Assembly (NCBI RefSeq): GCF_007004725.1
Contig: NZ_ML660160.1
Location: 434,001-498,000 of the forward strand
Direction of reading: 5' to 3'
Length of the DNA: 64,000 bases
DNA from: Aliikangiella coralliicola
Lineage (GTDB): Bacteria > Pseudomonadota > Gammaproteobacteria > Enterobacterales > Kangiellaceae
Of the stretch, positions 55,094-63,302 are shown piece after piece. The notes beneath the pieces were generated by a model that was not told the origin of the DNA, did not search any database, and was given only the letters and a program-made list of their open reading frames with translations. A program made the translations under genes and the position numbers. Positions within the stretch are counted from its first letter, which is position 1, and the number at the start of each line of letters is the position of its first letter.

Positions 55094-55130
55094 TTGTTGA
55101 CCTTTGAGAATAGCCTTCAAAGGTCAACAA
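55094..55130. terminator. Bidirectional hairpin between convergent genes
   Basis: TTGTTGACCTTTGA / TCAAAGGTCAACAA is a perfect 14-bp stem with a nine-base loop, serving the phosphatase-kinase gene and the permease gene. Confidence 0.8.
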
Positions 55131-55154
55131 GGTTTTAAACTTTACCCTCTGGAA

Positions 55155-57569
55155 TTATTCACACCTTAAAACAAAAGCCGGCCGAACACTGGCAGTGTGC
55201 AAGGCGATCGTCAGCACGGTTAACCAGGTTATTACCGATACCACTAGTCCAGCAAGCAAATAGACCGGTAGTGATTGTTCTATACGCTCGTTAAACTGAC
55301 TTAGCCAATCATTGAGCAGGTAAAACGTAAAAGGAAATGCAAAAAGCAAACTGATACCAACCAATAAAATTGATTCTTTGGCGAGCAAGCTTACTAGCGT
55401 CAACCGAGATGCCCCCAGCACTTTTCTGATCGCGACTTCTTGACTTCGACGTTGTGCACTATACGCAGCCAGACCGAACATACCGATGCAGGTAAGAAAT
55501 ACTGCAAGACCAGAAAAAATCGCGACAGTTTTTGCTAAGCGTTTATCTTCATAATATAAAGCAAAATAGTTCGCCTCTACTACCTGTATTTCAACGGGGT
55601 CAATATGCAGTTGTTTACGCATTAACTCGCGAACTTCGTTGTGAAGGGTGATCGAGTCTTGGTCAGAAACTTGCAGGAGAATGGAGTAGACACTGGACCA
55701 TGATAGACCGCAACCAAGAATCGCGGGGGTGTAAGATTCTTTCACAGAGCCTACTTTTATATCTTTAAATACACCAACAATTAATGCGTTGATTTGGTGA
55801 TAGCGCCCCGCCGAAAACTGCCATGTTTTGCCGATAGCTTCATCTGCGTTAGCATATCCCACGGTAGATAAGGCCGATTCAGGGATCATGATTGACATTG
55901 TTTTTGTTTCTTTGTTAAACCAGTCTGAAGTAAATTCTTTCGAGAAGTCTCTACCCGCTACTAATTGTAGGCCAATTGTTTCCGCTGCGTTGTAACCAGT
56001 ACCACCATAACCAATTCCATCAGAGAAAGGCTTTTCACCTGATACGGAGACATTGTATATTCCAGCGTAGAAACTTTTAGTTAATTCAAAGTCTATTGGC
56101 GTTGCTGACTTTACTCCGCTTATTTTGGTAAGCGCCTGGAAAAAGCTATCATTCTCCTGAGCATAAATTTTTTCGTGTGGTGCATCAATCACTTGTAACC
56201 GACTGCTTTTTTCATAGTTGACCGGCAGGTTTTGCAAATGGTCGAATTGCAAATAGAGGTTAACTGCGGCAATGATAAGACCAACAGACAAGCCGGACTG
56301 AAAGACCATAGAGCATTTCCTGACAAACACCGCGGTTTTTCCCCGTTCAAGATCGCCGCTAATGACTCGTTTTAAACTAAATGAAGACATGAATAGTGCG
56401 GGATAAATTCCTGAAATTAATCCTATCAGTAAAGTAACAAACATAACGGGAACGATAATCGAAGACCAGTTGCCAATCGTTAGTTCACGACCCACCAACT
56501 GATTAAATGCAGGTAAAATAAGCTCGACGATACTAGCGGCAATGAGCGCAGAAAATAATGCGAAAATAACAGATTCTCCGAGAAACTGTAGCACCAGTTT
56601 TAAACGTCCAGCACCAAGTACTTTGCGGATGCCAACCTCTTTTGCTCGACGCCCGCCTTGAGCAATACTCATATTGATGTAGTTAAAGCTAGAGATTAAC
56701 AATAATAAAATACTCAGCATAATGGTGATCGAAACTGTATTGGCAGAACCACCAACTTTCATATCGTGTTTGATATTTGGGGCGAGATGAATATCTAATA
56801 ACGGTTGTAGATAAAATTGTAGTTGGTTGATATCCCAACCCCAAATGTCTGCAAAAATCCGACTAGTGGCATCGCTAATTATTTTGATATCGGCGTTTTC
56901 GCTGAGCCTGACATAGGTATAAGAATGGCTACCAATAACGTCGATGTAAGGCGTTGCAGCGATTAAAGAGTTAATCGAGAAGTGGCTGTTGTCAGGCAAA
57001 TCAGAGAATACTGCGACAACAGTCCAGGTGTCATTCGAATTTTTAACTGGTAGCGTTTCGCCAATAATATCGGTAGTGCCGAATAATCGAATGGCCTCTG
57101 ATTCTGATAACGCTAATCTATCAGGATGAGTTAAGGCCTCTGTTAGATTTCCTCGAAGGGTGTTAATTGAAATAAAGTCTTTAATATTTTCCGTCGCGGC
57201 GAAGTTTTTCTCGAGTTTAAAGTACTGGTCGTCTATTTTTACTCTATTTTCTATTAGCCATAAAGTTCTAACCAGTTGAAAAACATCTTCTACACCACTA
57301 AGCTTTTTTAGATGCTGGGTTGCCCTGGGAGTTGAAAGGGGATAATCATTTCCCGTAGGAAGGTGATGTTGGATCAATCGGTAAGTTTGTTTCGCATTGG
57401 GTTGAAACTCGTCATAAGCGTTTTCGTTAATCGCATATAATGCTATCAACAAAGAAGCCGCCATACCAATTGACAACCCTAAAATAGTTAATACGAAATT
57501 GATTTTATCCCGCTTACTTGAACGAAATGCAGTCAGGAGGTAGTTAACAAATAAGCCATCTTTTAACAT
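55155..57569 (-). CDS. MacB/FtsX-type ABC transporter permease
   Basis: An 804-aa permease with two FtsX-like halves. Each has a helix, a large periplasmic MacB core domain and three helices. NFVLTILGLSIGMAASLLIA is helix 1, GGRRAKEVGIRKVLGAGRLKL and SQRRSQEVAIRKVLGASRLTL are the two family coupling motifs, and the ends are conserved. It overlaps the ATPase gene by seven bases. Members export peptides or act as mechanotransmitters; the substrate is unknown. Confidence 0.9.
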   Translation of the reverse strand: MLKDGLFVNYLLTAFRSSKRDKINFVLTILGLSIGMAASLLIALYAINENAYDEFQPNAKQTYRLIQHHLPTGNDYPLSTPRATQHLKKLSGVEDVFQLVRTLWLIENRVKIDDQYFKLEKNFAATENIKDFISINTLRGNLTEALTHPDRLALSESEAIRLFGTTDIIGETLPVKNSNDTWTVVAVFSDLPDNSHFSINSLIAATPYIDVIGSHSYTYVRLSENADIKIISDATSRIFADIWGWDINQLQFYLQPLLDIHLAPNIKHDMKVGGSANTVSITIMLSILLLLISSFNYINMSIAQGGRRAKEVGIRKVLGAGRLKLVLQFLGESVIFALFSALIAASIVELILPAFNQLVGRELTIGNWSSIIVPVMFVTLLIGLISGIYPALFMSSFSLKRVISGDLERGKTAVFVRKCSMVFQSGLSVGLIIAAVNLYLQFDHLQNLPVNYEKSSRLQVIDAPHEKIYAQENDSFFQALTKISGVKSATPIDFELTKSFYAGIYNVSVSGEKPFSDGIGYGGTGYNAAETIGLQLVAGRDFSKEFTSDWFNKETKTMSIMIPESALSTVGYANADEAIGKTWQFSAGRYHQINALIVGVFKDIKVGSVKESYTPAILGCGLSWSSVYSILLQVSDQDSITLHNEVRELMRKQLHIDPVEIQVVEANYFALYYEDKRLAKTVAIFSGLAVFLTCIGMFGLAAYSAQRRSQEVAIRKVLGASRLTLVSLLAKESILLVGISLLFAFPFTFYLLNDWLSQFNERIEQSLPVYLLAGLVVSVITWLTVLTIALHTASVRPAFVLRCE

Positions 57570-58306
57570 GTTAACGTCTCCTCGCGAGTCTGCTCTTGAT
57601 CTCGTTCGAAGTTATTCGATTCGTTAACCTGTGTTTCCGCTTTGTCTGATATTACCTGACCGTCAAACAGTCGAATGGTGCGGCTGCCGTATTGAGCATC
57701 GGCTTCTGAGTGGGTTACCATAACGATGGTAGTTCCTTCATTATTAAGCTGACGCAACATTTGCATTATCTCTTCGCCATTTTTTGAGTCAAGATTACCT
57801 GTCGGTTCATCGGCAAGAATTATTTTTGGGTTGATAACTAATGCGCGAGCAACAGAAACCCGCTGTTGTTGCCCGCCAGATAAATGCTGTGGTAAATGAT
57901 CGGCCCTATGATCCAAACCAACTCTAGTGAGAATTTCTCGTGTTCTTTGTTTTCGTTCTGCGCGACGAATGCCTTGATATTGCAACGTCAACTCAACATT
58001 TTCGAAGACAGTTAAGTCGTCAATAAGGTTAAAACTTTGAAATACAAAACCGATGTTTTCTTTCCTGATATCTGCCAACCGCTTTTCACTGAAACCGCTG
58101 ATATTTTGATTACAGAAAAAGTAATCTCCAGCGCTAACTGAGTCGAGCATTCCCAGAATTGATAGTAATGTTGATTTGCCGCAACCTGAGGCTCCCATAA
58201 TCATCAAAAATTCACCTTCATCAACTTTCAGGTTGATTTCATTTAGGGCGGTTGTTTCAATGTCTTGTGTGCGAAAAATTCGGCTAACTTTATTGAGTTT
58301 TATCAT
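57563..58306 (-). CDS. LolD/MacB-type ABC ATP-binding protein
   Basis: A 247-aa ATPase. [15 protein letters not shown] is Walker [16 protein letters not shown] the signature, and [13 protein letters not shown] Walker [22 protein letters not shown] follows. The chain ends with a short acidic tail. It lies between adaptor and permease and shares their sigma-54 transcript, as inferred. Confidence 0.95.
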   Translation of the reverse strand: MIKLNKVSRIFRTQDIETTALNEINLKVDEGEFLMIMGASGCGKSTLLSILGMLDSVSAGDYFFCNQNISGFSEKRLADIRKENIGFVFQSFNLIDDLTVFENVELTLQYQGIRRAERKQRTREILTRVGLDHRADHLPQHLSGGQQQRVSVARALVINPKIILADEPTGNLDSKNGEEIMQMLRQLNNEGTTIVMVTHSEADAQYGSRTIRLFDGQVISDKAETQVNESNNFERDQEQTREETLTC

Positions 58307-58434
58307 TTTATTTAATTTTCCTGAGCGAACTAAAATGGTATCAAAATAATGGGCAAATCAATAAGGTTTTATTGGACATCACGAGGTTATTTTAATCGTA
58401 GATAATCCGTGTTATTGATTGCAAATTTTGATGA

Positions 58435-59703
58435 CTAATTAATCGTTAATGTTTCTGCTTTGTCGAAAGCGCTGTAACTTGAGGTAATAATGTGCTCGCC
58501 AATTCCAAGACCGCTCAACACTTGATAATACTGTTGGTTTTTCTTGCCCAGTTTTATCGAGCGTTTCGTTGCCATTGAACCATCGGCGTCTAGCACATAA
58601 GCCCAATTTCCGCCACTGCTGTTGATAAAGCTGCCTCGTGAAATAAGTAGAGATTGTTTGCTGGTTGTGTCCAGAGTAATTTCAAGATCAAGACTCTGAC
58701 CTCGTTTAACTTTATGATCCTGCGCTTTATCCAGTATCGGGAAATTAACCTCGATGGTAAATTGACCGTTAATGACCCGACTATCGATTTTGTCGATTTG
58801 TGCGTCTATTGTTGTGTCGCTAATTTTTATTTTAACCGGCATTCCAACATTGGCCTGGTTTAAATAATACTCATCCAATGATGCAAGCAATTTATATTCG
58901 TCGGGCAAGTCAATTTGTCCGAGTCGCGCGCCGGCATTTTTCGACTCGCCGGTGACAACGTTTAATTCGCTTAATGTTCCTGATACCGGGGCTCGAACTA
59001 ACAAGCTCGCCAAGTTTTTGCGAGCGAAAGCCAAATTGTTTTGCAGCATTTCTGCACTATCTTTCAATTGCGCAAGTTGTATTTTTCTTAGCTTATCTTC
59101 TTGTTGTTGGCGTTCCAGATTGAGTGCTTTACGTTGCTGATAGTAATGCAAATCTTGTTGTAGCATTGCCAGTTCATCTTTAGCGAAAAAGTTTTTTGCC
59201 GCTAGCTGAGCCACTTTCTTTATTTTTCGGTTTAAGTGAGCAATCTGGTTTTCATTTTCAATCAACTCTCGACGTAGGTTGAGTCGGTTGGTTTCTGCTA
59301 GCATTTGAGTGTTGCGCAGGAAATTCAGTTGTTCCGAAATTTGCGCTTCGCGACTAATAACATCGAGTTGTAGTGAAGCGTTAGACAACCTGATCAATGG
59401 CTGGCCTTTTTCAACATAGCTTCCTTGCTCGACCAACCTTTCTTCGACTCTGCCACCAGAAACAGAATCCAGATAGATACTCGTTTTGGGGGTAACCGTG
59501 CCGCGGACATTGAGCGTGTCTTCAAAGCGTCCTTGTATGACCTCGCTGACGGTAATATTGGCAGCGTTTATTTTTTGAGTCTGTCCCGAGGCTATACCTT
59601 CCCTCATTGAATAGGCAGTCATAATTAGTACAAAGGCTATCGTTGTTCCGATAGCTAACTTTAGACGTCTCTTCTTACTCGCACCTTCAATTCTTTTATC
59701 CAC
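58435..59703 (-). CDS. Periplasmic adaptor (HlyD/MacA-like) of the ABC exporter
   Basis: About 422 aa. A cytoplasmic start and one membrane helix (AIGTTIAFVLIMTAYSM) lead into a lipoyl/barrel-sandwich domain (GGRVEERLVEQGSYVEKGQPL), a long coiled-coil hairpin (about 110-220) and beta domains (SGTLSELNVVTGE). GTG at 59703 is preferred as start: AGGGG lies about five bases upstream, and the predicted transcript starts near 59736, too close to the ATG at 59733. The longer frame to 59895 crosses the promoter. Confidence 0.85.
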   Translation of the reverse strand: MDKRIEGASKKRRLKLAIGTTIAFVLIMTAYSMREGIASGQTQKINAANITVSEVIQGRFEDTLNVRGTVTPKTSIYLDSVSGGRVEERLVEQGSYVEKGQPLIRLSNASLQLDVISREAQISEQLNFLRNTQMLAETNRLNLRRELIENENQIAHLNRKIKKVAQLAAKNFFAKDELAMLQQDLHYYQQRKALNLERQQQEDKLRKIQLAQLKDSAEMLQNNLAFARKNLASLLVRAPVSGTLSELNVVTGESKNAGARLGQIDLPDEYKLLASLDEYYLNQANVGMPVKIKISDTTIDAQIDKIDSRVINGQFTIEVNFPILDKAQDHKVKRGQSLDLEITLDTTSKQSLLISRGSFINSSGGNWAYVLDADGSMATKRSIKLGKKNQQYYQVLSGLGIGEHIITSSYSAFDKAETLTIN

Positions 59704-59746
59704 TTTTTCCCCTAATAGGTTAGTCAATTGCATTTGAATGTTATAG

Positions 59747-59762
59747 AGCAGCTTTTGTGCCA
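59747..59762 (-). promoter_or_regulatory. Sigma-54 (-24/-12) promoter of the exporter operon
   Basis: On the minus strand TGGCAC-AAAAG-CTGCT has the invariant GG and GC ten bases apart, and TGGCAC is a perfect -24 element. Transcription should begin near 59736. The divergent gene encodes a sigma-54 activator. Confidence 0.75.
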
Positions 59763-59835
59763 ACAAATAAAAGCCAATTAAAACAATGAGATAGGCGTTT
59801 TCTGGTGTGTCGACTGATAGAACCGTTAGATAGAC

Positions 59836-59874
59836 TGTCCATTTATAGAATAGCGAAGTGTCCAAATATGGACA
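59836..59874. promoter_or_regulatory. Candidate enhancer (upstream activator) sites
   Basis: TGTCC-AAATAT-GGACA (59859-59874) is a perfect dyad with 5-bp arms, about 110 bp upstream of the -24 element. A half-site TGTCC-ATTTAT begins at 59836. This is the usual position for binding of an NtrC-type regulator. Confidence 0.6.
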
Positions 59875-60029
59875 TATGTTAGAAAATTGGTACACTGAAT
59901 CTTTCGGTGGTGAGTACTTTGCTAAAGGTTGTTCAATCAGGTTATCGGGCTAATTGAATTTGTTAGTGCGATGAATCGGGATTTGACTAGAAATTATTGT
60001 AAAAACAAGATGAAGGTTAATCGGGTAAA

Positions 60030-61421
60030 TTGATGAAGCAGAACGGGTGTATATTAGTTGTCGATGACAATCAGGATATTCTGACGTCGAGTCGGTTGTT
60101 GTTAAAACAGCATTACCAAACGGTTAAAACTCTGAGTGATCCAGAAAAAATGATTCCACTGTTGAAGCAAAGTCAATTTAATGTCGTTTTGCTGGACATG
60201 AATTTTACTCGTGATGCGATTAGCGGTCGAGAAGGTTTTTACTGGCTGGAAAAAATTCTTACTGTCGACCCAACAATTGTCGTAGTTATGATGACTGCTT
60301 ATACTGAAATTAAGCTGGTGGTTGAAGCGATTAAAGCAGGGGCTTCAGATTTTATTGCCAAACCTTGCCCTAACGAACAATTGTTGGCCTCAATTGCTGC
60401 CGCACTTAAAATCTCTGAATCAAAACAAAAACTCAAGCAACTGAGTCGGCAAACTCAAGGTTTAAATCAAGTATTAAACGATAGCCAACAACCATTTCTC
60501 GGCGAAAGTCCTGCTATGCAAAAAGTTTTTACCATGATTGAAAAAGTCGCTGAAACAGACGCGAGTGTATTGATTTTGGGAGAGAGCGGCACCGGTAAAG
60601 AATTGACGGCGCGAGCGCTTCACCAAGCTAGCCCACGCGCTGGTGGTGCTTTTATCAGTTTAGATATGGGAACCATTAGCGAAAATCTATTTGAAAGTGA
60701 ATTATTCGGTCACAAAAAAGGCGCGTTCACTGACGCAAAAACTGACCGGGTAGGGCGCTTTGAACTGGCGAAAGGCGGTAGTTTATTTTTGGATGAATTG
60801 GGTAATTTACCGATTAAACAACAGGTTAAGTTATTGGCCGCGCTGCAAAACCAGGAAATTACTCCGGTGGGTGAAAATAAGCCGATCAAAACTGATATAA
60901 GATTAATCTGTGCGACTAATGACAATTTACACCAGGCGGCAATTGAAGGACGCTTTCGGCAGGATTTATTATTTCGAGTCAATACAGTGGAAATTCACTT
61001 ACCACCGCTACGTGAACGTCTGGAAGATATTCCTCTTTTAGCCAATTATTATTTGCAGCATTTTTGTCGAAAATACCGGCGTGAAGTTAGCATACCTGAT
61101 TCAGAAATGCGTAAGTTGAAGCACTATTCCTGGCCTGGCAATGTGCGAGAACTGTCACATGTCATTGAAAGGGCGGTGATATTAAATGATGGTAACCATC
61201 TACAAATTACCTCATTGCAAGATGCAAACGCTGCTGAACCATCTGGACAATATTCGTCAACTGTTGAGCCTGGTGAGCAAAATTTTAATTTGAGCCAGGT
61301 TGAAGAGTTAACCATTCAAAACGCATTGGCTTATTATGAAGGAAACGTGAGTAAAGTCGCTAAAGCAACCGGCTTAACCCGAGGCGCCTTATACCGACGT
61401 TTGGAAAAGTACGGTCTTTAA
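60030..61421 (+). CDS. Sigma-54-dependent response regulator (NtrC type)
   Basis: 463 aa. The receiver domain has D12-D13 and phosphorylation site D56 (VVLLDMNFT); KPCPNEQL carries its conserved Lys. The AAA+ domain (about 150-380) has GESGTGKELTARALH, and the sigma-54 contact loop reads GAFTDA (231-236) instead of GAFTGA. A C-terminal Fis-type helix-turn-helix follows (NVSKVAKATGLTRGALYRRL). It probably activates the divergent exporter operon and is paired with the kinase 15 bases downstream. Confidence 0.93.
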   Translation: MMKQNGCILVVDDNQDILTSSRLLLKQHYQTVKTLSDPEKMIPLLKQSQFNVVLLDMNFTRDAISGREGFYWLEKILTVDPTIVVVMMTAYTEIKLVVEAIKAGASDFIAKPCPNEQLLASIAAALKISESKQKLKQLSRQTQGLNQVLNDSQQPFLGESPAMQKVFTMIEKVAETDASVLILGESGTGKELTARALHQASPRAGGAFISLDMGTISENLFESELFGHKKGAFTDAKTDRVGRFELAKGGSLFLDELGNLPIKQQVKLLAALQNQEITPVGENKPIKTDIRLICATNDNLHQAAIEGRFRQDLLFRVNTVEIHLPPLRERLEDIPLLANYYLQHFCRKYRREVSIPDSEMRKLKHYSWPGNVRELSHVIERAVILNDGNHLQITSLQDANAAEPSGQYSSTVEPGEQNFNLSQVEELTIQNALAYYEGNVSKVAKATGLTRGALYRRLEKYGL

Positions 61422-61435
61422 AAGTATGGTCTTTA
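61406..61435 (+). repeat. 15-bp tandem duplication across the regulator stop codon
   Basis: AAAGTACGGTCTTTA is followed by AAAGTATGGTCTTTA, 14 of 15 identical. The duplicate separates the regulator stop from the kinase ATG. Confidence 0.75.
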
Positions 61436-61436
61436 A

Positions 61437-62765
61437 ATGACAACTCTGAAAGAAAATTTGAATTTTATAAGTTGGTTATTGGCGTTTTCGATATTGCTGA
61501 CGATTACAATTATTGTTGTCAACGCAGAAAACCTGATCGCTGTCACTTTATCTTTGGTTTTAATCACTGGGTTGGTGGCTGTTCGGTTAACACAAGTTTA
61601 TGTTAATAGTAATAAACGTCTGAAACGATTGCTTAAAGCACTCGCTAATGACGACCCCACTCTTGGGTTTTCAAAAGATGATCCTTTGGTCAAGGAGTTC
61701 AACCTGGTGCGGCACCGAATTCACCAATCTCGCACAGAACTTGAAGTTCAGCATCAGTTTTTGGAAATGCTGTTAATTCATCTTGATTCTGGTGTGTTGG
61801 TCCTTGACGAAAATAATCACTTGCTACACAAAAACCCGGCACTTGATCGCTTGCTCGGAATTTTGCCCCAAGATATTAAAGATGTAGCATGGGGACAACT
61901 TGGTCTATTTATTCAGGATTCTACTCAAAGTAGCCGCAATGTTTTACCCTGGAAAAGTGGTGAACATAACGACACGCTCTCGGTAAGAATTAGCTGCTCT
62001 AATATTCAGGGTAAACGTGTCAAAATTGTTAATGTCCAGTCGATTTATCAAGCATTGCAAGCAAAAGAACAGCAAGCCTATAAACAACTCACCCGGGTGC
62101 TTACCCACGAGATAGCCAATTCGATCATGCCGCTGGCTTCGTTAGCACAAACCTGTAAAGCGTTGATACCTGACGATACTCAATTTGATGACAGGGAAAA
62201 TAAAGAAGATTTAGATCTGGCACTAGATACCATTGCGAACAGGGCAAGTCAGCTAGATAAATTTATCAAGCAATTTTCCAGGGCAACCCGATTACCCTTG
62301 CCCACATTGCAGCGCGTGGAAATAAGAAAACTGGTAGAGCAAGTTTTGGCGCTACATAAGCAAGCGTTGAGCGAGTTGTCCATTAAAGTTGATGTAGATG
62401 CTAACTTGTCAGAATATTGGGTAATGGCTGATAAAGCTCAATTGGAACAGCTATTAGTTAACCTGGTAAAAAACAGCATGGAAGCCTTGAAAACTGTCTC
62501 ACTAAAACAACTTAAAATTTTTCTGTATTATAATGCTCAAAGCCAACTTATCATTGAAATTCAAGATTCTGGTATCGGCATTGAACCCCATGTTGTTGAA
62601 CAGATTTTTATTCCATTTTTTACAACTAAACAAGAAGGTTCAGGAATAGGATTAAGCCTTTCAAAACAAATCATGGTGAACCATGGCGGCGATCTAATTT
62701 ATGTTGATAATTTAAACCGTGACAATCGGCTGAACGGTGCATGTTTCCGAGTGGTTTTTGGATAG
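61437..62765 (+). CDS. Membrane histidine kinase (NtrY/PAS type)
   Basis: 442 aa. Two adjacent N-terminal helices (about 9-28 and 32-52) leave almost no periplasmic loop. A PAS-like region follows (about 105-200, LDSGVLVLDENNHLLHKN). The H-box is LTHEIANSIMPL with H224; N-box LVNLVKNSMEAL; G-boxes DSGIGI and GSGIGLSL. It likely phosphorylates the regulator just upstream. The signal must be sensed in the membrane or cytoplasm. The start ATG has no strong ribosome site and is probably coupled. Confidence 0.9.
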   Translation: MTTLKENLNFISWLLAFSILLTITIIVVNAENLIAVTLSLVLITGLVAVRLTQVYVNSNKRLKRLLKALANDDPTLGFSKDDPLVKEFNLVRHRIHQSRTELEVQHQFLEMLLIHLDSGVLVLDENNHLLHKNPALDRLLGILPQDIKDVAWGQLGLFIQDSTQSSRNVLPWKSGEHNDTLSVRISCSNIQGKRVKIVNVQSIYQALQAKEQQAYKQLTRVLTHEIANSIMPLASLAQTCKALIPDDTQFDDRENKEDLDLALDTIANRASQLDKFIKQFSRATRLPLPTLQRVEIRKLVEQVLALHKQALSELSIKVDVDANLSEYWVMADKAQLEQLLVNLVKNSMEALKTVSLKQLKIFLYYNAQSQLIIEIQDSGIGIEPHVVEQIFIPFFTTKQEGSGIGLSLSKQIMVNHGGDLIYVDNLNRDNRLNGACFRVVFG

Positions 62766-63302
62766 CTGTGGCCCTTCCATTTGAGCGAGTGTCAATTTTT
62801 TGATAAAACATTTTTTCAAGAATCCGTGTTGTATTAATCGCGTCACGAATTTTCTAATTTGTAATTCAGTATTTTTTTAAATCAATTACTCCGGCCCCTT
62901 TGAGCGAATTTATTTCTCGAAGACTACCTGCCATTTTTTTGAACAAACTAGAAGACTATTCTGAAAAGAAAGTAGATATATCTCGATACAGAGCAGCTGA
63001 CTAAACCTTAAACAGAGGACCTGTGTTATGTGAGAGTTTGGCCATAAGCTGAGTGTCTGATTTTTTTGTTTATAAACTTTTTGGTTATCGATTTTCGATA
63101 TATTGGCAAACACAAAATTTTCACATTAATCATCCTAAATTAAATGCGCTGGATAATTCATCCACAGCATTTTTAACATAGCGTTATTAAATAGATGACC
63201 TTTATTTAAATGCTGTTGATTGGATTAGTAATCTTATATGACAAAGAAAAAACGATACAAATATTGAAAACGAACAAACTGCATACCAAAAGGGGCTGCT
63301 TT
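62766..63302. other. AT-rich spacer before the FnIII-repeat gene
   Basis: 537 bases. Inverted ACAGCATTT (63164-63172) and AAATGCTGT (63208-63216) are 35 bases apart. An AGGGG ribosome site for the next gene is at 63291-63295. No other gene or clear promoter was seen. Confidence 0.45.

Larger units (their letters stand above)
59704..60029. other. Divergent control region exporter / two-component genes
   Basis: 326 bases holding a -24/-12 promoter for the exporter and a perfect dyad that fits an enhancer site. No promoter for the regulator gene was read with confidence. Confidence 0.6.

Noticed and set aside
63157-63167. TTCATCCACA, similar to a DnaA box
   Set aside because: One extra base breaks the consensus, there is no cluster of boxes, and no origin genes are near.
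63164-63216. Inverted ACAGCATTT / AAATGCTGT as a mobile-element end pair
   Set aside because: Only 35 bases apart with nothing inside; no target duplication.
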